From positions 3,094,452 through 3,158,451 of the forward strand of contig NW_022204507.1 in NCBI RefSeq assembly GCF_008831285.2: 64,000 nucleotides of DNA, read 5' to 3'. The stretch is from Nymphaea colorata. Lineage: Eukaryota > Streptophyta > Magnoliopsida > Nymphaeales > Nymphaeaceae. The notes below the pieces were generated by a model, which did not search any database, was not told the DNA's origin, and worked only from the letters and a program-made list of their open reading frames with translations. Position numbers and translations under genes: made by a program. Shown here piece by piece: positions 1 to 12,119 of the stretch (position 1 is the stretch's first letter; every line of letters starts with the position of its first letter).

Positions 1-325
1 TTCTCACAGCGTGCATGGAAGCCATGGTTCAAGTCCAATCTATAGGTTTTACCCTTCACAGCCATCATAAGCGACCAAACTACAAGACTTCCAAGAATGA
101 GTCATACTCCTCACAAGTTCCTAGGTACAATCACAGGGATTGTCTCCATTACCTAACTTTTCTGTTGGAAAAGTTTATCTACAGCTGCCTTTCTCATAGT
201 TGCCTTATTTCATTGTTCCCTTACCCATCAAGATCTTGTTGCTTTGTGAGAAAACTTAGAGAAGAAAACAGAGGAAGGGTGAAAGATAAAACTGGAGAGA
301 ACTTGTTTTTATTGATTCCCTTGAG

Positions 326-377
<52 letters not shown>

Positions 378-1575
378 TACAAAAAAAGGTTATCGCTTAC
401 AAGATTTTTGTATACAAGATCATGATAATACCCAATTTCTATCTCTAAAAAAGCTAAAGGCTGCTTTCCAATTACAATTTGGAAGAAATTACATAAAGGC
501 ACAATGAATATTTCAATTTGTTTCTTTAAGCTGTTGGTGCCACACGGCTTCCTTCCTCTTGCTATTATATGGTGAATGTTTCATCGATTTAATTGGTCTA
601 AAATTCTGTTTATGCTGAAATAGATAAATGTTCCTTTTTTTTTTGCTTCTAAAAAAAAATTGAATTTGGGAGCCAAAAACGAAAAAAAAAGATATATTTT
701 GGTAAACCTTGGGGTTTATACTCAATCAGGATAATCCATTGATTGCCTTATGAAAGAAAGTATCGCACAGGTATCATTCTCATCCCTGAAAAGCTGAAAA
801 GCCAAAATGAAAATGAATATTTTATTATAACGAACTTGAATATTATACACCAGAGATAAGAATCGACAGATTTTTGTTTTTTTTTTTTTAAAAAAGAGAA
901 CCACATCTTCATTTCCATATTAATTCAAACAGAGTAAGGTAGTAAATAGGACACATAACTCCATGTGATTTAGTAAATTGGAGAGATGAAAAGAACGGAT
1001 CTGTTGTGGGAAAAATTGTATTTAGGGGCTTGATTCTTCTAAAAATTCTAAATATGGTCATCATATTTTCAGTTCTCTTGATATGGGCCTGCCTCTCTTT
1101 TACTAATTACTATGGATTGCCAAAAGTACCTGTGATTACGACATGGCAGGTTGAAAAGTGAGACCTGTCATGTCGCACTTTGATAATTCAATCTAAGCTA
1201 GAGTATTATCATGTACTTTTTATCAAGATCTGCATAACGATAACAGGAAGAATCCAGCAAAAAAGGCGCCCTTCCCTGACATAAAAATATTAACACTTGG
1301 ATTTTTTTAAAAAAAAAACATAGTCAGACAATGTATAAAAACTAATAAAAAACAATAAGAGGTGAACTGAATCAAATTGATTTAGTATAGATTTGAAGAA
1401 ATCGGCTGATTCAAGCCAATATTTCCAACTAATCTGATGAGATAGTTTGACCAGCAAGATACAGCGTACTCAACTTGATCCCAACCTTGCTTCATTTACG
1501 TTGGTTAAAATTAAACTATGCATGCTATTATATGGATCCCCATATTTGCGCTAAGCAAGCAACATAGTAGTTGCA
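1..1575. other. AT-rich intergenic DNA, no gene seen
   Basis: No open frame here resembles a known protein. The longest frames run through a TA microsatellite or short poly-A/T tracts. Nothing before about 1577 is shared with the duplicated block starting at 6799, so the left duplication boundary lies near 1577. Confidence 0.5.
330..374. repeat. (TA)n microsatellite
   Basis: An uninterrupted run of TA dinucleotides, about 22 copies. It generates Ile-Tyr frames on both strands that are not genes. Confidence 0.98.
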
Positions 1576-1576
1576 T

Positions 1577-2281
1577 TTTTTTTAAAAAAAAAGCATTAAA
1601 TGTGTGAAAAATAAGTCAGCCTAATAAAAAGACAAAAACTGCCATTTCATTTTTGAAAAAAAATGCCACAGCAAAAAAATGCATTTTTCTGCATTATTCT
1701 CATTTTTCCTTTTTTCACTTTAGGCGTTTTTTCACTCTTTTCTATTGTCAAACTGCTTGTTTCCACTTTCTAATTCTTATTTATTTCTTATCTACTTTTT
1801 TAATGCTGCCTTATTAGTTTCCCATTTATTTGATTTTTCTCTCACTTTCAAGTTTTTTTAATTTTTTCTAAAAATGTACCATACTTTTCCATTATTTTTA
1901 TGCTTTTTCTAAGCTCGTCGTTGAGAAAAATGTCTCCATTTAAAAGGCAAAAACGATCTTTGTGACTATGGTCGAAGCCCAGATTTGGGAATCTTTAAAA
2001 AAAAAAGTTCAAATTGACAACTTTGGTTTGGGACTGAATAGAGTGGAAAACTGGTAAAGGAAAATAAGATAAGAGCGGCCAAGAAAAAGTCTCATTGATG
2101 TAATCATTAGTCGTGCAGCTGGATTTGGAATTGTGAAGCAATATGTTCCAAAGCAATAGACCTGAGTTTTCTTGAATTTGTAAAGAAACACACAAATTTT
2201 CTAGAAGTGAATCCATACATAAATTAAAGACCTAGCTTCTTCTTCTGTTCGTGCATGATGTACATAACAAATTTGACAGGC
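1577..2281 (+). promoter_or_regulatory. Duplicated 5' flank of LRR-RLK copy A
   Basis: This block is closely similar to 6799-7415, upstream of the second kinase copy, with matching short runs such as GCATTAAATGTGTGAAAAAT and the segment just before the ATG. It presumably carried the promoter and 5' leader. No TATA box or operator can be assigned with confidence. The shared flank shows that the duplication included upstream DNA and was not a retrocopy. Confidence 0.5.
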
Positions 2282-5199
2282 ATGACAACCACCGGTTGGT
2301 CACCTCAGTCACTTGTCTTTCTTTTGTGTTTTTCTTCCTTCACCTTGATTGTGGTTCTCGGCCAAAAGGAGGTGCCCAGCCCATGTTTCTCTAAGCAACG
2401 TGATTGATCAATTCACATTGCTGTCTTTCAAATCCCTTGTCACTAAAGACCCTTATAATGTGTTAGCAAATTGGAATCCCAATATTTCCTTCTGTGAGTG
2501 GAATGGAGTTTCATGCAGTCCTGGTTCACAAAGGGCCGATGGTCTGAACCTCAGCGACACAGCACTTGAAGGTACTCTCTCTCTACACATCAGCAATCGC
2601 TCCCTCTCACAGGTTCTTGATCTTACATATGTCAGTTTCCATGGTCATCTTCCCATTGATTTTAGTCGCCTCCCTCAGTTAGAATATCTTTCTATAATAA
2701 AAAACAATTTTGAGGGGTTGATCCCACAAACACTGAGCCATTGTCGAGGTCTCCAAATACTGCAAGCAGTAGATAACCAATTCTATGGAAGCATCCGACA
2801 GTTTCTAGGCAGTTTGCAAGAACTCAAACTCTTAAGCATTGGTGGTAATAGGCTCAGCGGCACTATTCCAGTTGTGTTGGCTATCTCACAAAACTGGAGT
2901 GGTTTAGTATTGGTCAAAATCAGATACAGAGGAACATTCCTCCTGAGTTGGGACGCCTAACTCACTTGATCGACTTTGACGTGCAAATGAACAATCTCAC
3001 TGGTACACTGCCTGAGACCTTGTTTAACCTATCCGATCTTTGGGGTTTGGGTTTCATGACCAATCAACTGACAGGGCATCTCCGAAAAGATGTTGGCCGC
3101 TTCCTGCCCAATCTCCAACAACTATATATGGGTGAAAACAATTTTGATGCCCTCTCCCGGCTTCTCTTTCTAATGCTACAAGTCTTAGAGTTCTTACTGC
3201 AGAAAACAATAAATTTAGTGGTCCGAGACCATTATAATTAGGTAGTCTGTCACAACTCAGGCGCCTGCACCTCTACAGAAATAGGTTGACCAATGTCCCT
3301 GGCAACCATGAGCTATCTATTCTCACATCCTTGACCAACTGTCGACTGCTAGAGAAAGTCTGTCTATCAAAAAACCTTTTGAATGGCATTCTTCCGGCCT
3401 CTGTTCGAAATCTGACAGCCACCCTGTTGAAACTTCAGCTTTCCTTTAATCTGATTGAAGGTACTATCCCACTGGCTTTAGCCAACTTGACCAAGTTAAT
3501 TGCCCTAGATTTGAGTTCCAACAAAATAAAAGGGCTCATTCCACCAAATATAGGACAGATGCACAGCTTACAGCAGCCGTTTCTTGATAACAATGCACTA
3601 GAAGGCCCAATCCCACTATCAATCTACCAGTTGGTCCACATGTATGTTTTTTATATTGGACACAACATGCTAATTGGGTCAATTTCAAGCTCTATAAACA
3701 ATCTCACTAGTTTGCAATGGCTGGATCTGAGCTCAAACAATTTGAAATCAACACTACCACCTGGTATTTGTGAGTTGAAGGACTTGTTGGATTTATACTT
3801 GCAAGACAACTCTTTCACTAGTCACCTCCCTTTGAATCTCAGAAATTTAGCCACGACGGACATCATTGATATCTCTGCAAACAAGCTGAGTGGAGAGTTG
3901 CCTACATCATTATCAAAGCTCCAAATGTTAGAGTATTTGAATCTCTCTCGGAACACATTTGATGGTCATATTCCTGAACAACTTGATCACATGTTAAACC
4001 TTGACACTATTGACCTTTCTCATGACAAGCTTTCTGGTCACATACCAAAATCGTTGGAGAAACTTCAGCACATCCTGGTCTTGGACTTGTCCTTCAGTCT
4101 ATTGGAAGTAGAGATTCCAAGTGGTGGAAAGTTTACAAACCTTTCTGCCGAATCATTCCTAGGGAACTATGCACTATGTGGAGCTCCCAAATTCCATGTG
4201 CCAGTATGTTCAGATGGAGCGAAGAAGCACAATAATGTCAACATGCCCAGAGTTGATATAGCAAGTGGGGGCTTTGCACTTGTACTCATTGTTGTCGCAA
4301 AATATAGAAAGAGGGGGTTGGAGAAACATGATCAGGAGGTTGAAAGATTTTGTGGAATTCCCTTCCAGTGATCACATACAAAATGTTATTTCAAGTGACA
4401 AACAATTTCAGCGATGCAAATTTTTTGGGGAGTGGAAGCTTTGGTTCAGTGTATAAAGGAATTTTAATAGATGGAACAACGGTGGCTGTTAAGCTCCTAA
4501 ACTTGTTTTTGATGGAGAATCAAAAAGTTTTGACATTGAATGCAATGTGATGTGTCAAATTAGGCCGAAACATTCTTAGAGTCATCACATCTTGCTCAAG
4601 TGCAGATTTCAAGGCTTTAGTACTCCATTACATGCCCCTTGGGAGCCTATAAGTCTGTCTACATTCAGGTGGCCATCACTTGAGTCTCTTCCAAAGATTG
4701 GATATCATGATTGATGTTGCCTATGCTCTAGAATATCTTCACCATGGTTGCTGGGAGACTATAGTTCATTGTGATCTAAAGCCAAGTAATGTGCTTCTAG
4801 ATGAGAACATGACAGCACATGTTGGTGACTTTGGCATTGCAAAGAAGCTAGTTGGTCACAAATCTTCAACTCTTACAAGCACCCTTGGAACCGCCGGATC
4901 CATTGCGCCAGTACCAACTCTTTGTCCTATCATAAATTCTATGCTTGAACTGCTACGGGATTCCTCTACTTGAGGTGTTTAACAGAAGAAAGCCCACCGA
5001 TGAATGTTTTGATGGGGACTTTACTTTGAGGCAGTGGGTGGCTGAAGTCTTTCCGCTTGCAATTTCAGATGTCATCGATGGTCATCTTCTGAAGCAAAAT
5101 AACTGGGAAATTTCTCATGATCATGGAGACAGGGTTGTCCTGTTCAAGGAAAGCACCAATAGAGAGAATCGACATGAAAGAGGTCATCATCAGGCTTAA
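2282..5199 (+). pseudogene. LRR receptor-like kinase pseudogene, copy A (subfamily XII, Xa21/EFR-like)
   Basis: Intact members of this family are plasma-membrane pattern-recognition receptors: signal peptide, LRRNT, about 20 LRRs, one membrane helix and a non-RD Ser/Thr kinase. The chosen ATG at 2282 gives a hydrophobic signal peptide (SLVFLLCFSSFTLIVVLG) matching copy B. Compared with copy B it has single-base frameshifts near 2372, 2884 and 3148, a stop at 3235-3237, a frameshift between LRR and kinase near 4350, another near 4515 and a stop at 4650-4652. LRR motifs of the LDLSSNKIKGLIPPNIG type run from 2.6 to 4.1 kb. The membrane segment near 4.27 kb is shortened. The kinase keeps the P-loop [23 protein letters not shown] (non-RD) and GDFGIAK. 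The APE/P+1 segment and kinase intron are deleted around 4905-4950, before [17 protein letters not shown]. The end is set at a TAA near 5197; AATAAA follows at 5241. It cannot encode a receptor. Confidence 0.92.
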
Positions 5200-5221
5200 A
5201 AGGATACGACGGAAGGCTTCC

Positions 5222-6798
5222 CTTTTGAAAGAATGACAAAAATAAAACCATCCTGTACATTTAAAAGGAAAACAAGGGACCTGCTTTTGCTTCTATTGGT
5301 AACATATATGACATCTACTGGCTAATGCAGTTCCATTTCTCTCCAACCTTATGTTTAATAAGGTAGGAATTAGCCTTCCACTAGCTGCTATGAAAACAAA
5401 TCGGTTGGGTCTTTATATCCCATCCTAATTAAGAAACAAATTCAGATCCGACATTCATATGTATATGTATCATTTCACATCCTTATTGGATCCCACTGGA
5501 ACATTGGACTCCCATTCTCATTCACTTATGAAAGAGCATGACCAATCTAAACCCGTTTGCTCCAAATTTCTGCACCAAAAATGGATCCAAAATTCGGTCA
5601 AGTGGTAATTGAACTTATTAAATCTATTTACATAACTAATCAAAGTGGATTTGCAAAACCAAATTAGTGATGTTTCATGACGATGGTCAGGTCAACAATG
5701 AGACTTGGGTGGAAATCCAACCAGATCGAGTCCGAGATCCAAAATGGAGAATTCTTATTGCCACCAGGAAGCATCTGGCAACTGACAAAAATACACAACT
5801 TTTGTTATTATAAAAACAGCACAGTTGTTCCATGATAAACTAAAACATATATAAACTTAGTACCCCATATATTTAATAAACTTTCAAATGTTCATATCAA
5901 CTTATTTGGAAAAATTAGTGCCTTCACCCGTTTATATTAACATAAAACCACAAGTATATACACCTTGCCCTCCCACGATTGCCGAATAAAAGAAATATTC
6001 TTTTGAAACAGGAAAAGCTGGAACATAAATTGTTAATGGTTTCACTTCTCTTCGTGAGCACACACTAACCCTTAACTTCGTGCTAACTCAAGCACGACTC
6101 GAGCTTGTTTGGTTATGCTCGATTTGATAACTAAAGTTTATAAAGGAGTCTAGTTTGAGTTACATGAATTTGACTCTATTTTCTTTAATTTAGCTTTTTC
6201 TTAATTTTCAAATTTAAAACAAAGAAATTGAAGGAAAAGTTGGTAAAGGAACTTAAACAAGCCAAACTCAAGACACTATTTGGTCTATTGAGTCAACTTT
6301 TTGCTGATCTTGTACAGCTCGAGTCGAGCTCAAGCCACAATTTTGGTCTATCGAGTCAACCTTTTGCTGGTCATATACAGCTCAACTTGAGCTTGAGCCC
6401 AGCAATGACTCCATGTGTGCAGCCCGAGGACTAGTGCTTCTGAGTTGACCATAGAACTGAAGCATTTATTGGAAACAATGTCTCGGCTGGTAACATCGAT
6501 CATCTGATCGGTGGGCATAGTTCTGCTGTTAATGTCCCTTCCACTATATGCAGTGTACTCAATTTCGGTTAAAAAAATAATAATAAAAAAGCTAGAGTCG
6601 AAAACAGGCAAAAAGAGTATAATATTGAAAATATGTTTGCCAAGGTAAAACAAAATCTTGTTGATGTAATCTATTGCACCAATAAAAGACCGTGCCGAAA
6701 ATGCAAAGTCTTTAAATAAGAAAGTGATATCTCATTATTTTCAAGGGAGTAGTTTTATAACACGACCGTGTGATATGGGCTGGTAGGCAGACAAAAAA
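5222..6798. other. Spacer between the two kinase copies, no gene seen
   Basis: AT-rich DNA without a recognisable coding region. It contains the GAGCTCGAG-type degenerate repeat at about 6085-6400. Short frames on both strands have no recognisable motif. Confidence 0.5.
6085..6400. repeat. Degenerate CTCGAGCTTGAGC-type repeat
   Basis: Imperfect, irregularly spaced variants of CTCGAGCTC, CTCGAGTCGAGC and CAGCTCGAGTC. Similar blocks occur at 11970-12115 and 50920-51070, so this is a dispersed family. There is no coding potential or fixed period. Confidence 0.55.
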
Positions 6799-7415
6799 CA
6801 CATTTTTTTAAAGCATTAAATGTGTGAAAAATAAGTCAGCCTAATAAAAACACAAAAACTGCCGTTTCATTTTTGAAAAAAAAAATGCCATAGCAAAAAA
6901 ACCTGTTTTTCAGCATTATTCTCATTTTTCCTTTTTTTCACTTTAGGTGTTTTTTCACACTTTCTTATTGTCAAACTGCTTGTTTCCACTTTCTAATTAT
7001 TATTTATTTATTATCTATTTTTTTAATGTTGCCTTACTAATTTCTCAATTATTTTATTTTTATTTCATTGAAACAAACCTCTCCATTTAAAAGGCAAAAA
7101 CAACCTTTGTGATCATGGTCAAGGCCCAGCTTTGGGAATCTTTAAAAAAAAAAAAAGTTCGATCTGACAACTTTGATTTGGGACTGAATCGAGTGGAAAA
7201 CTGGTAAAGGAGAAAAAGATAAGGGCAGCCAAGAAAAAGTCTTGTTGATGTAACCATTAGTCGTGCTGCTGGATTTGGAATTGTGAAGCAGTAGACCCTG
7301 AGTCTTCTTCAGTTTGTAAATAAGCACACAAATTTACTATAAGTAAATCCATACATAAATTAAAGACTTAGCTTCTTCTTCTGTTCGTGCATGTTTTGTA
7401 GAAATTTGGACAGGC
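6799..7415 (+). promoter_or_regulatory. Duplicated 5' flank of LRR-RLK copy B
   Basis: This is the counterpart of 1577-2281. The two differ by substitutions, small indels and one shortened T/A-rich stretch, but align through to the ATG. It presumably held the promoter of copy B; no specific element can be named. Confidence 0.5.
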
Positions 7416-10400
7416 ATGGCAACCACTGGTCAGTCACCTCAGCCACTTGTCTTTCTTTTGTGTTTCTCGTCCACCTTCATTGTGGTTCTCGGCCAAAGGG
7501 AAGTGCCCTCAGCCCTTGTTTCTCTGAGCAACGTGTCTGATCAATTTGCATTGTTGTCTTTCAAATCCCTCGTCACTAGAGACCCATATAACGTGTTATC
7601 AAATTGGAATTTCAACATCTTTTTCTGCGACTGGAATGTAGTTTCATGTTGTCGTGGTTTACAAAGGGTAGTTGCTCTGAACTTCTCCGGAAAGGCACTT
7701 GAAGGTACTATCTCCCCATACAATGGCAATCTCTCCTTTCAGGTTCTTGATCTCTCGTATGACAGTTTCCATGGTCACCTTCTCTTTGATTTTAGTCACC
7801 TGCCTCTGCTAGAAAATCTTTCTATAAGAAGAACAATATTGAGGGGTTGATACCACAAAGACTAAGCCATTGTCGAGGTCTCCAAAGGCTGTCAGCGGGA
7901 GATAACCAATTCTATGGAAGCATCCCAAAGTTTCTAGGAAGTTTCTCAGAATTCAAGCACTTAAACATTCAAGGTAATAGGTTCACCGGCACCATTCCAG
8001 TTGCTTTGGCTATTCTCACAAAACTGGAGTGGTTTATTCTCAGTCAGAATAAGGTACATGGGAACATTCCTCCTGAGTTGGGAGGCCTAACCCGCTTGAA
8101 GGCCTTTAGCATGCAAATGAACAATCTCACTGATACACTGCCTGAGAGCTTGTTTAACCTATCCACTCTTTGGGGTTTGAGTTACACGATCAATCAACTA
8201 ACAGGGCATCTACCAAAAGATTCTGGCTGCTTCCTGCCCAATCTGCAACAACTCTATATGGGTAAAAACAATTTTGATGGTCCTCTCGCGGCTTGTCTTT
8301 CTAATTCTACAAGACTTCAAGTTCTTAGTGCAGAAAGCAATAAATTTAGTGGTCTGATACAATTAGAACTAGGTAAACTTTCACAACTCAAGCAGCTTTC
8401 TCTTTGGGGAAATATGTTGACCAATGTCCCTGGCAACTGTGAGCTCTCCATTCTCACATCCCTCACCAGGTGTCAGATGCTAGAGGGAATTTATCTATTA
8501 CATAACCTTTTGAATGGCATTCTTCCTGCCTCTGTTGGAAACCTAACAAGCACCTTGTCGGAACTTATCCTTTCCTCTAATCAGATTGAAAGTACTATCC
8601 CATTAGCCCTAGCCAACTTGACCAAGTTAATTGCCTTAGATTTGAGTTCCAACAAAATAAAAGGGCTCATTCCACCAAATATAGGACAGATGCACAACTT
8701 ACAGATATTGCAATTTAACAAAAATGCATTAGAAGGCTCAATCCCACTATCGAACTACCAGTTGGTCCGCATGTATGCTTTTGATATTAGACACAACATG
8801 CTAACTGGGTCAATTTCCAGCTCTATAAAAAATCTCACTAGTTTGCAAATGCATAGTCTAAGCTCAAACAATTTGTCATCAACACTACCGCCTGGTCTTT
8901 GTGAGTTGAAGGACTTGTAACAGCTAGACTTGCAGGACAACTCCTTCACTGGTCACCTGCCTTTGGGTCTCGAGAATTTTGCCATGATGATCAACATGGA
9001 TATCTCTGCAAACAAGCTGAGTGGAGAGTTGTCGGCATCATTGTCAAATCTCCAATTGGTAGAGCATTTGAATCTCACTTGTAACACTTTTGATGGTCAC
9101 ATTCCTCAACAACTTGATCACACGGTAAACATTGAAGCTATTGACCTTTCCCACAACATGCTTTCCGGTGAGATACCAAAATCATTGGAGAAACTTCAAC
9201 ACATCCAGGTCTTGGACTTGTCCTTCAATCAATTGGAATGAGAGATTCCAAGTGGTGGAAAGTTTGCAAACCTTTCTGCTGAATCGTTCCTAGGGAACTA
9301 TGCACTATGTGGAGCTCCCAAATTCCATGTCCCATTGTGTTTAGACAAAACAGAGAGGCAATGTAAGAGCAATGCGGTTAGAGTCATCACTGCTTGTGCA
9401 ATTGGAGGCTCAGCACTTTTGGTCATTGTTTGCTCATTGGTATCTCATGCTATAGAAAGAGGTGGTTGTCGAAACGTCCTGACGACATTGAAAGATTACC
9501 AGAAATTACTCTCCCAACGATTTCTTATAGAGAGCTATTGCATGTAACGAGCAATTTCAGTGAAGCAAACTTTCTTGGGAGTGGAAGCTTTGGTTCAGTT
9601 TACAAAGGAATTATAGCAGATGGAACGACAGTGGCTGTTAAGGTCCATAATTTATTATTTGAGGGAGCATCTAAAAGTTTTGACATTGAATGCACTATCT
9701 TGCGCCAAATCAGGAAATGAAACCTTGTTAAAGTCATTATTACATCTTGCTCAAATGAAAATTTCAAAGCTTTAGTTCTCCAATACATGCCCCTTGGCAG
9801 CCTAGAACTCTGTCTACATTCGGGTGCCCATCACTTGAATCTCTCCGAAAGATTGGAAATCATGATTGATGTCGCTTGTGCTTTAGAGTATCTTCACCAT
9901 GGTTACTCGGAGACAATACTTCATTGTCATCTGAAGTCATGTAATGTACTGCTATACGAAAGCATGACTGCATACGTTGGTGATTTTGGCATTGCAAAGT
10001 TTATAGTTGGTCACAAGTCATCGACTCTTACCACCACCCTTGGAACCATGGGATACATTACACCCGGTACTATATGTTAATTTGATTTCTTTTTATAAAT
10101 TTTGCCTCTGTCGTTTGTGTGCATTCTCTCTCTTCAATAATGCTCCCATATAGAGATTGAGAAAGGGAGGGGGAGTGTATGGGATGGGTCCAAGAGGAGG
10201 TGACATGAAATCAAGAGAGATAAAGAGAGTGAGAAGTTGTTCCAGTTCTAGCGAGAAGCTTTAAGAAATAACATCCGACTGGTTTCTGATTCAGATTCTG
10301 ATAGATATAAGTATCGGATCCAATACCAATTCAGATCAGATTTAGTTTTAAGTAATTACTCATATCCAATGCTCTTAACTTTTGAAAATCTTACTAGATA

Positions 10401-10905
10401 CAGTTCAAAATTTGGATTCAGATTGTGAAACCAGATCTTGAATTCAGATTCAGAGATAATATCTCTCCATTCTATTAAATCTGAATTCGAATACCAATAT
10501 GTGAATACCTAAAGAAACACCAATATGTGAATACCTAAAGAAACGGATATGATGAAGAGTATACCCAATTTAAATCCAATCCATTAACATCCCCACTTGC
10601 AAAGAACATTGCTTTAGACACAGAAAGAAAGAAAGGCAGTGGGGTCCGACGTCCTTCCCATTCCAATCTAAGATGTCATTGATGGCCATCTTCTGAAGGA
10701 AACCAACGGTACTGCAACTGAAAGCCCAGCTGCTTGGAATGAGCTGTTGGTGATGATGATAGAGATAAGGCTGTCATGTTCAAGGGAGTCTCCAATTGTA
10801 AGAATGGACATGAAGGAGGTAGTCGCCAGGCTTAAAAGGATACCGCAGAAGGTTTCTTGTTTTGAAAAATGTCAGAAAAACTTTCTTTATTTCATAACAG
10901 ATTAA
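7416..10905 (+). pseudogene. LRR receptor-like kinase pseudogene, copy B (subfamily XII, Xa21/EFR-like)
   Basis: The better-preserved copy. The ATG at 7416 opens a signal peptide (PLVFLLCFSSTFIVVLGQ), an LRRNT region with LSNW and CDWN, then LRRs to about 9.25 kb. Lesions: frameshift near 7828, stops at 8918-8920 and 9239-9241, frameshift near 9440 at the membrane/juxtamembrane junction, stop at 9718-9720. The kinase keeps [11 protein letters not shown] and VAVK. The catalytic loop reads HCHLKSCN instead of HCDLKPSN, so the catalytic Asp is lost. DFG remains (GDFGIAK). Exon 1 ends after GYITP at a GT near 10070. Exon 2 survives only as its C-terminal part, about 10640-10905, with DVIDGHLLK and MDMKEVVARLKR, an in-frame TAA at 10669-10671 and a final TAA at 10903. 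The start of exon 2 (the YSYGILLLEVF part) is missing. Most of the lesions differ from those of copy A. Confidence 0.92.
10265..10575. repeat. Degenerate TCAGATTC/GAATCTGA repeat inside the kinase intron of copy B
   Basis: Irregular variants of ATTCAGATTC, CCAATTCAGATC and AAATCTGAATTC fill part of the interval between the two kinase exons. The same style of repeat fills 11290-11850 and 53100-53410. A perfect 26-bp tandem duplication (ACCAATATGTGAATACC...) lies at 10493-10544. Confidence 0.6.
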
Positions 10906-11289
10906 ACCCCTGAGCCTAACGAGCGCCATCACCTTCTCTTGGGCATGGTTGTGCTGTGAAGATCAAAGATGAGGGCCACAGTCGACTGTAAGTTGAATTT
11001 CTCAAGTAATCTTTTCCTGCTTTTGAATATGCTAAGAATCGCTGGTTTATTGCAAAATCAAAAGGCCACCACCCAAATATGGAACCATTTCTCATTCTCC
11101 ACAAGCTCCAGCATGCTGATACTCTTGGAGAAACTGAAGTTATTCGTGAACTTCACATTAAGCACATCATGAACAGTCCTCAATGATACTCTTGGAGGGG
11201 TTGGGAGGACTCAAGAGAACGACTGACCATGGTTTCCTTGAAAATTGATGGACCTAAAAACAAAAAACAAAAATGTAAAATATTAGAAA

Positions 11290-11850
11290 AGTGAGAAAAT
11301 CTGCAAGGATAGATCCCAATGGATCCGATTCAAATAAAATATATTCTAGACCGTATGGATACTTATATACTCAGATTCGAGTTTGGATACAAATTTAAAA
11401 TAGTTATATCCAAATTTCAATCCGACATCAGATTCCACAAGCTGAATCTGATTTTTTTCCTCATCCAAAACTGAATCCAAAATCAGATTTCATAATTTGA
11501 ATCTGATCTAAATCCATTTTTTTCATCCTAATCTAAATCTGAAATCAGATGTCACAATCAGAATCCAACCATAATCCTATTTTTATATTCATATATGAAT
11601 TTGAATCTGAATCCATATTTTGAACTGAATCTGGCTGATTTACAAACTGTAAGAGCATTGAATATAGAATTTTTATTTAAATCTAAGTCCAATCTGGATC
11701 TGATCCGATATTTTAGTATATTTGAATCTGAACTGAATTCAACTGAATATAACTAAATCTGAATCCGTTCGAATATTTATGCATATATGAATCTAAATCT
11801 AATCGGATGTCATTTCTTAATTTCCAATCCTATCTAATTTTTTAGTTGGT
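11290..11850. repeat. Degenerate AATCTGAATCC repeat block
   Basis: About 560 bp of irregular AATCTGAATCC / GATCCGAT / TTTGAATCTG variants with no fixed period and no coding frame. It lies just downstream of LRR-RLK copy B and is of the same family as 10265-10575 and 53100-53410. Confidence 0.6.
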
Positions 11851-11969
11851 TAGTAAATTTTTTAGTCAATATAAATCACACATATTGACATCCTTAGGTT
11901 GAAGTTTCCCCACTCCAACTGACATGTTTTACCATTGTAAACAGGGGACAAGTCCATTTGTGTGTGTCG

Positions 11970-12115
11970 TGTGGATAAAGCTGTAAAACGAGTTGAGCCA
12001 ACTCAATTTCGACTTGAATTTGCTCTGTTAAGCTCAAGCTTAACTCAAAACTAGTGATTATAAACAAGTCAAGTTCGAGTTTCATAAAATTGATTTGATT
12101 GAACTTGAGTAAACC
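11970..12115. repeat. Degenerate GAGTTGAGC/AAGCTCAAGC repeat
   Basis: Motif variants such as GAGTTGAGCC, AAGCTCAAGC and CAAGTTCGAG match the style of 6085-6400 and 50920-51070. Confidence 0.5.
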
Positions 12116-12119
12116 ATTA

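Noticed and set aside
15-502. Open frames on both strands across the first 500 bases
   Set aside because: They run through the (TA)n microsatellite and have no protein-like motif.
2282-10905. Calling either LRR-RLK a functional immune receptor
   Set aside because: Both have several frameshifts and stops; copy B also lacks the catalytic Asp and copy A lacks the APE segment.
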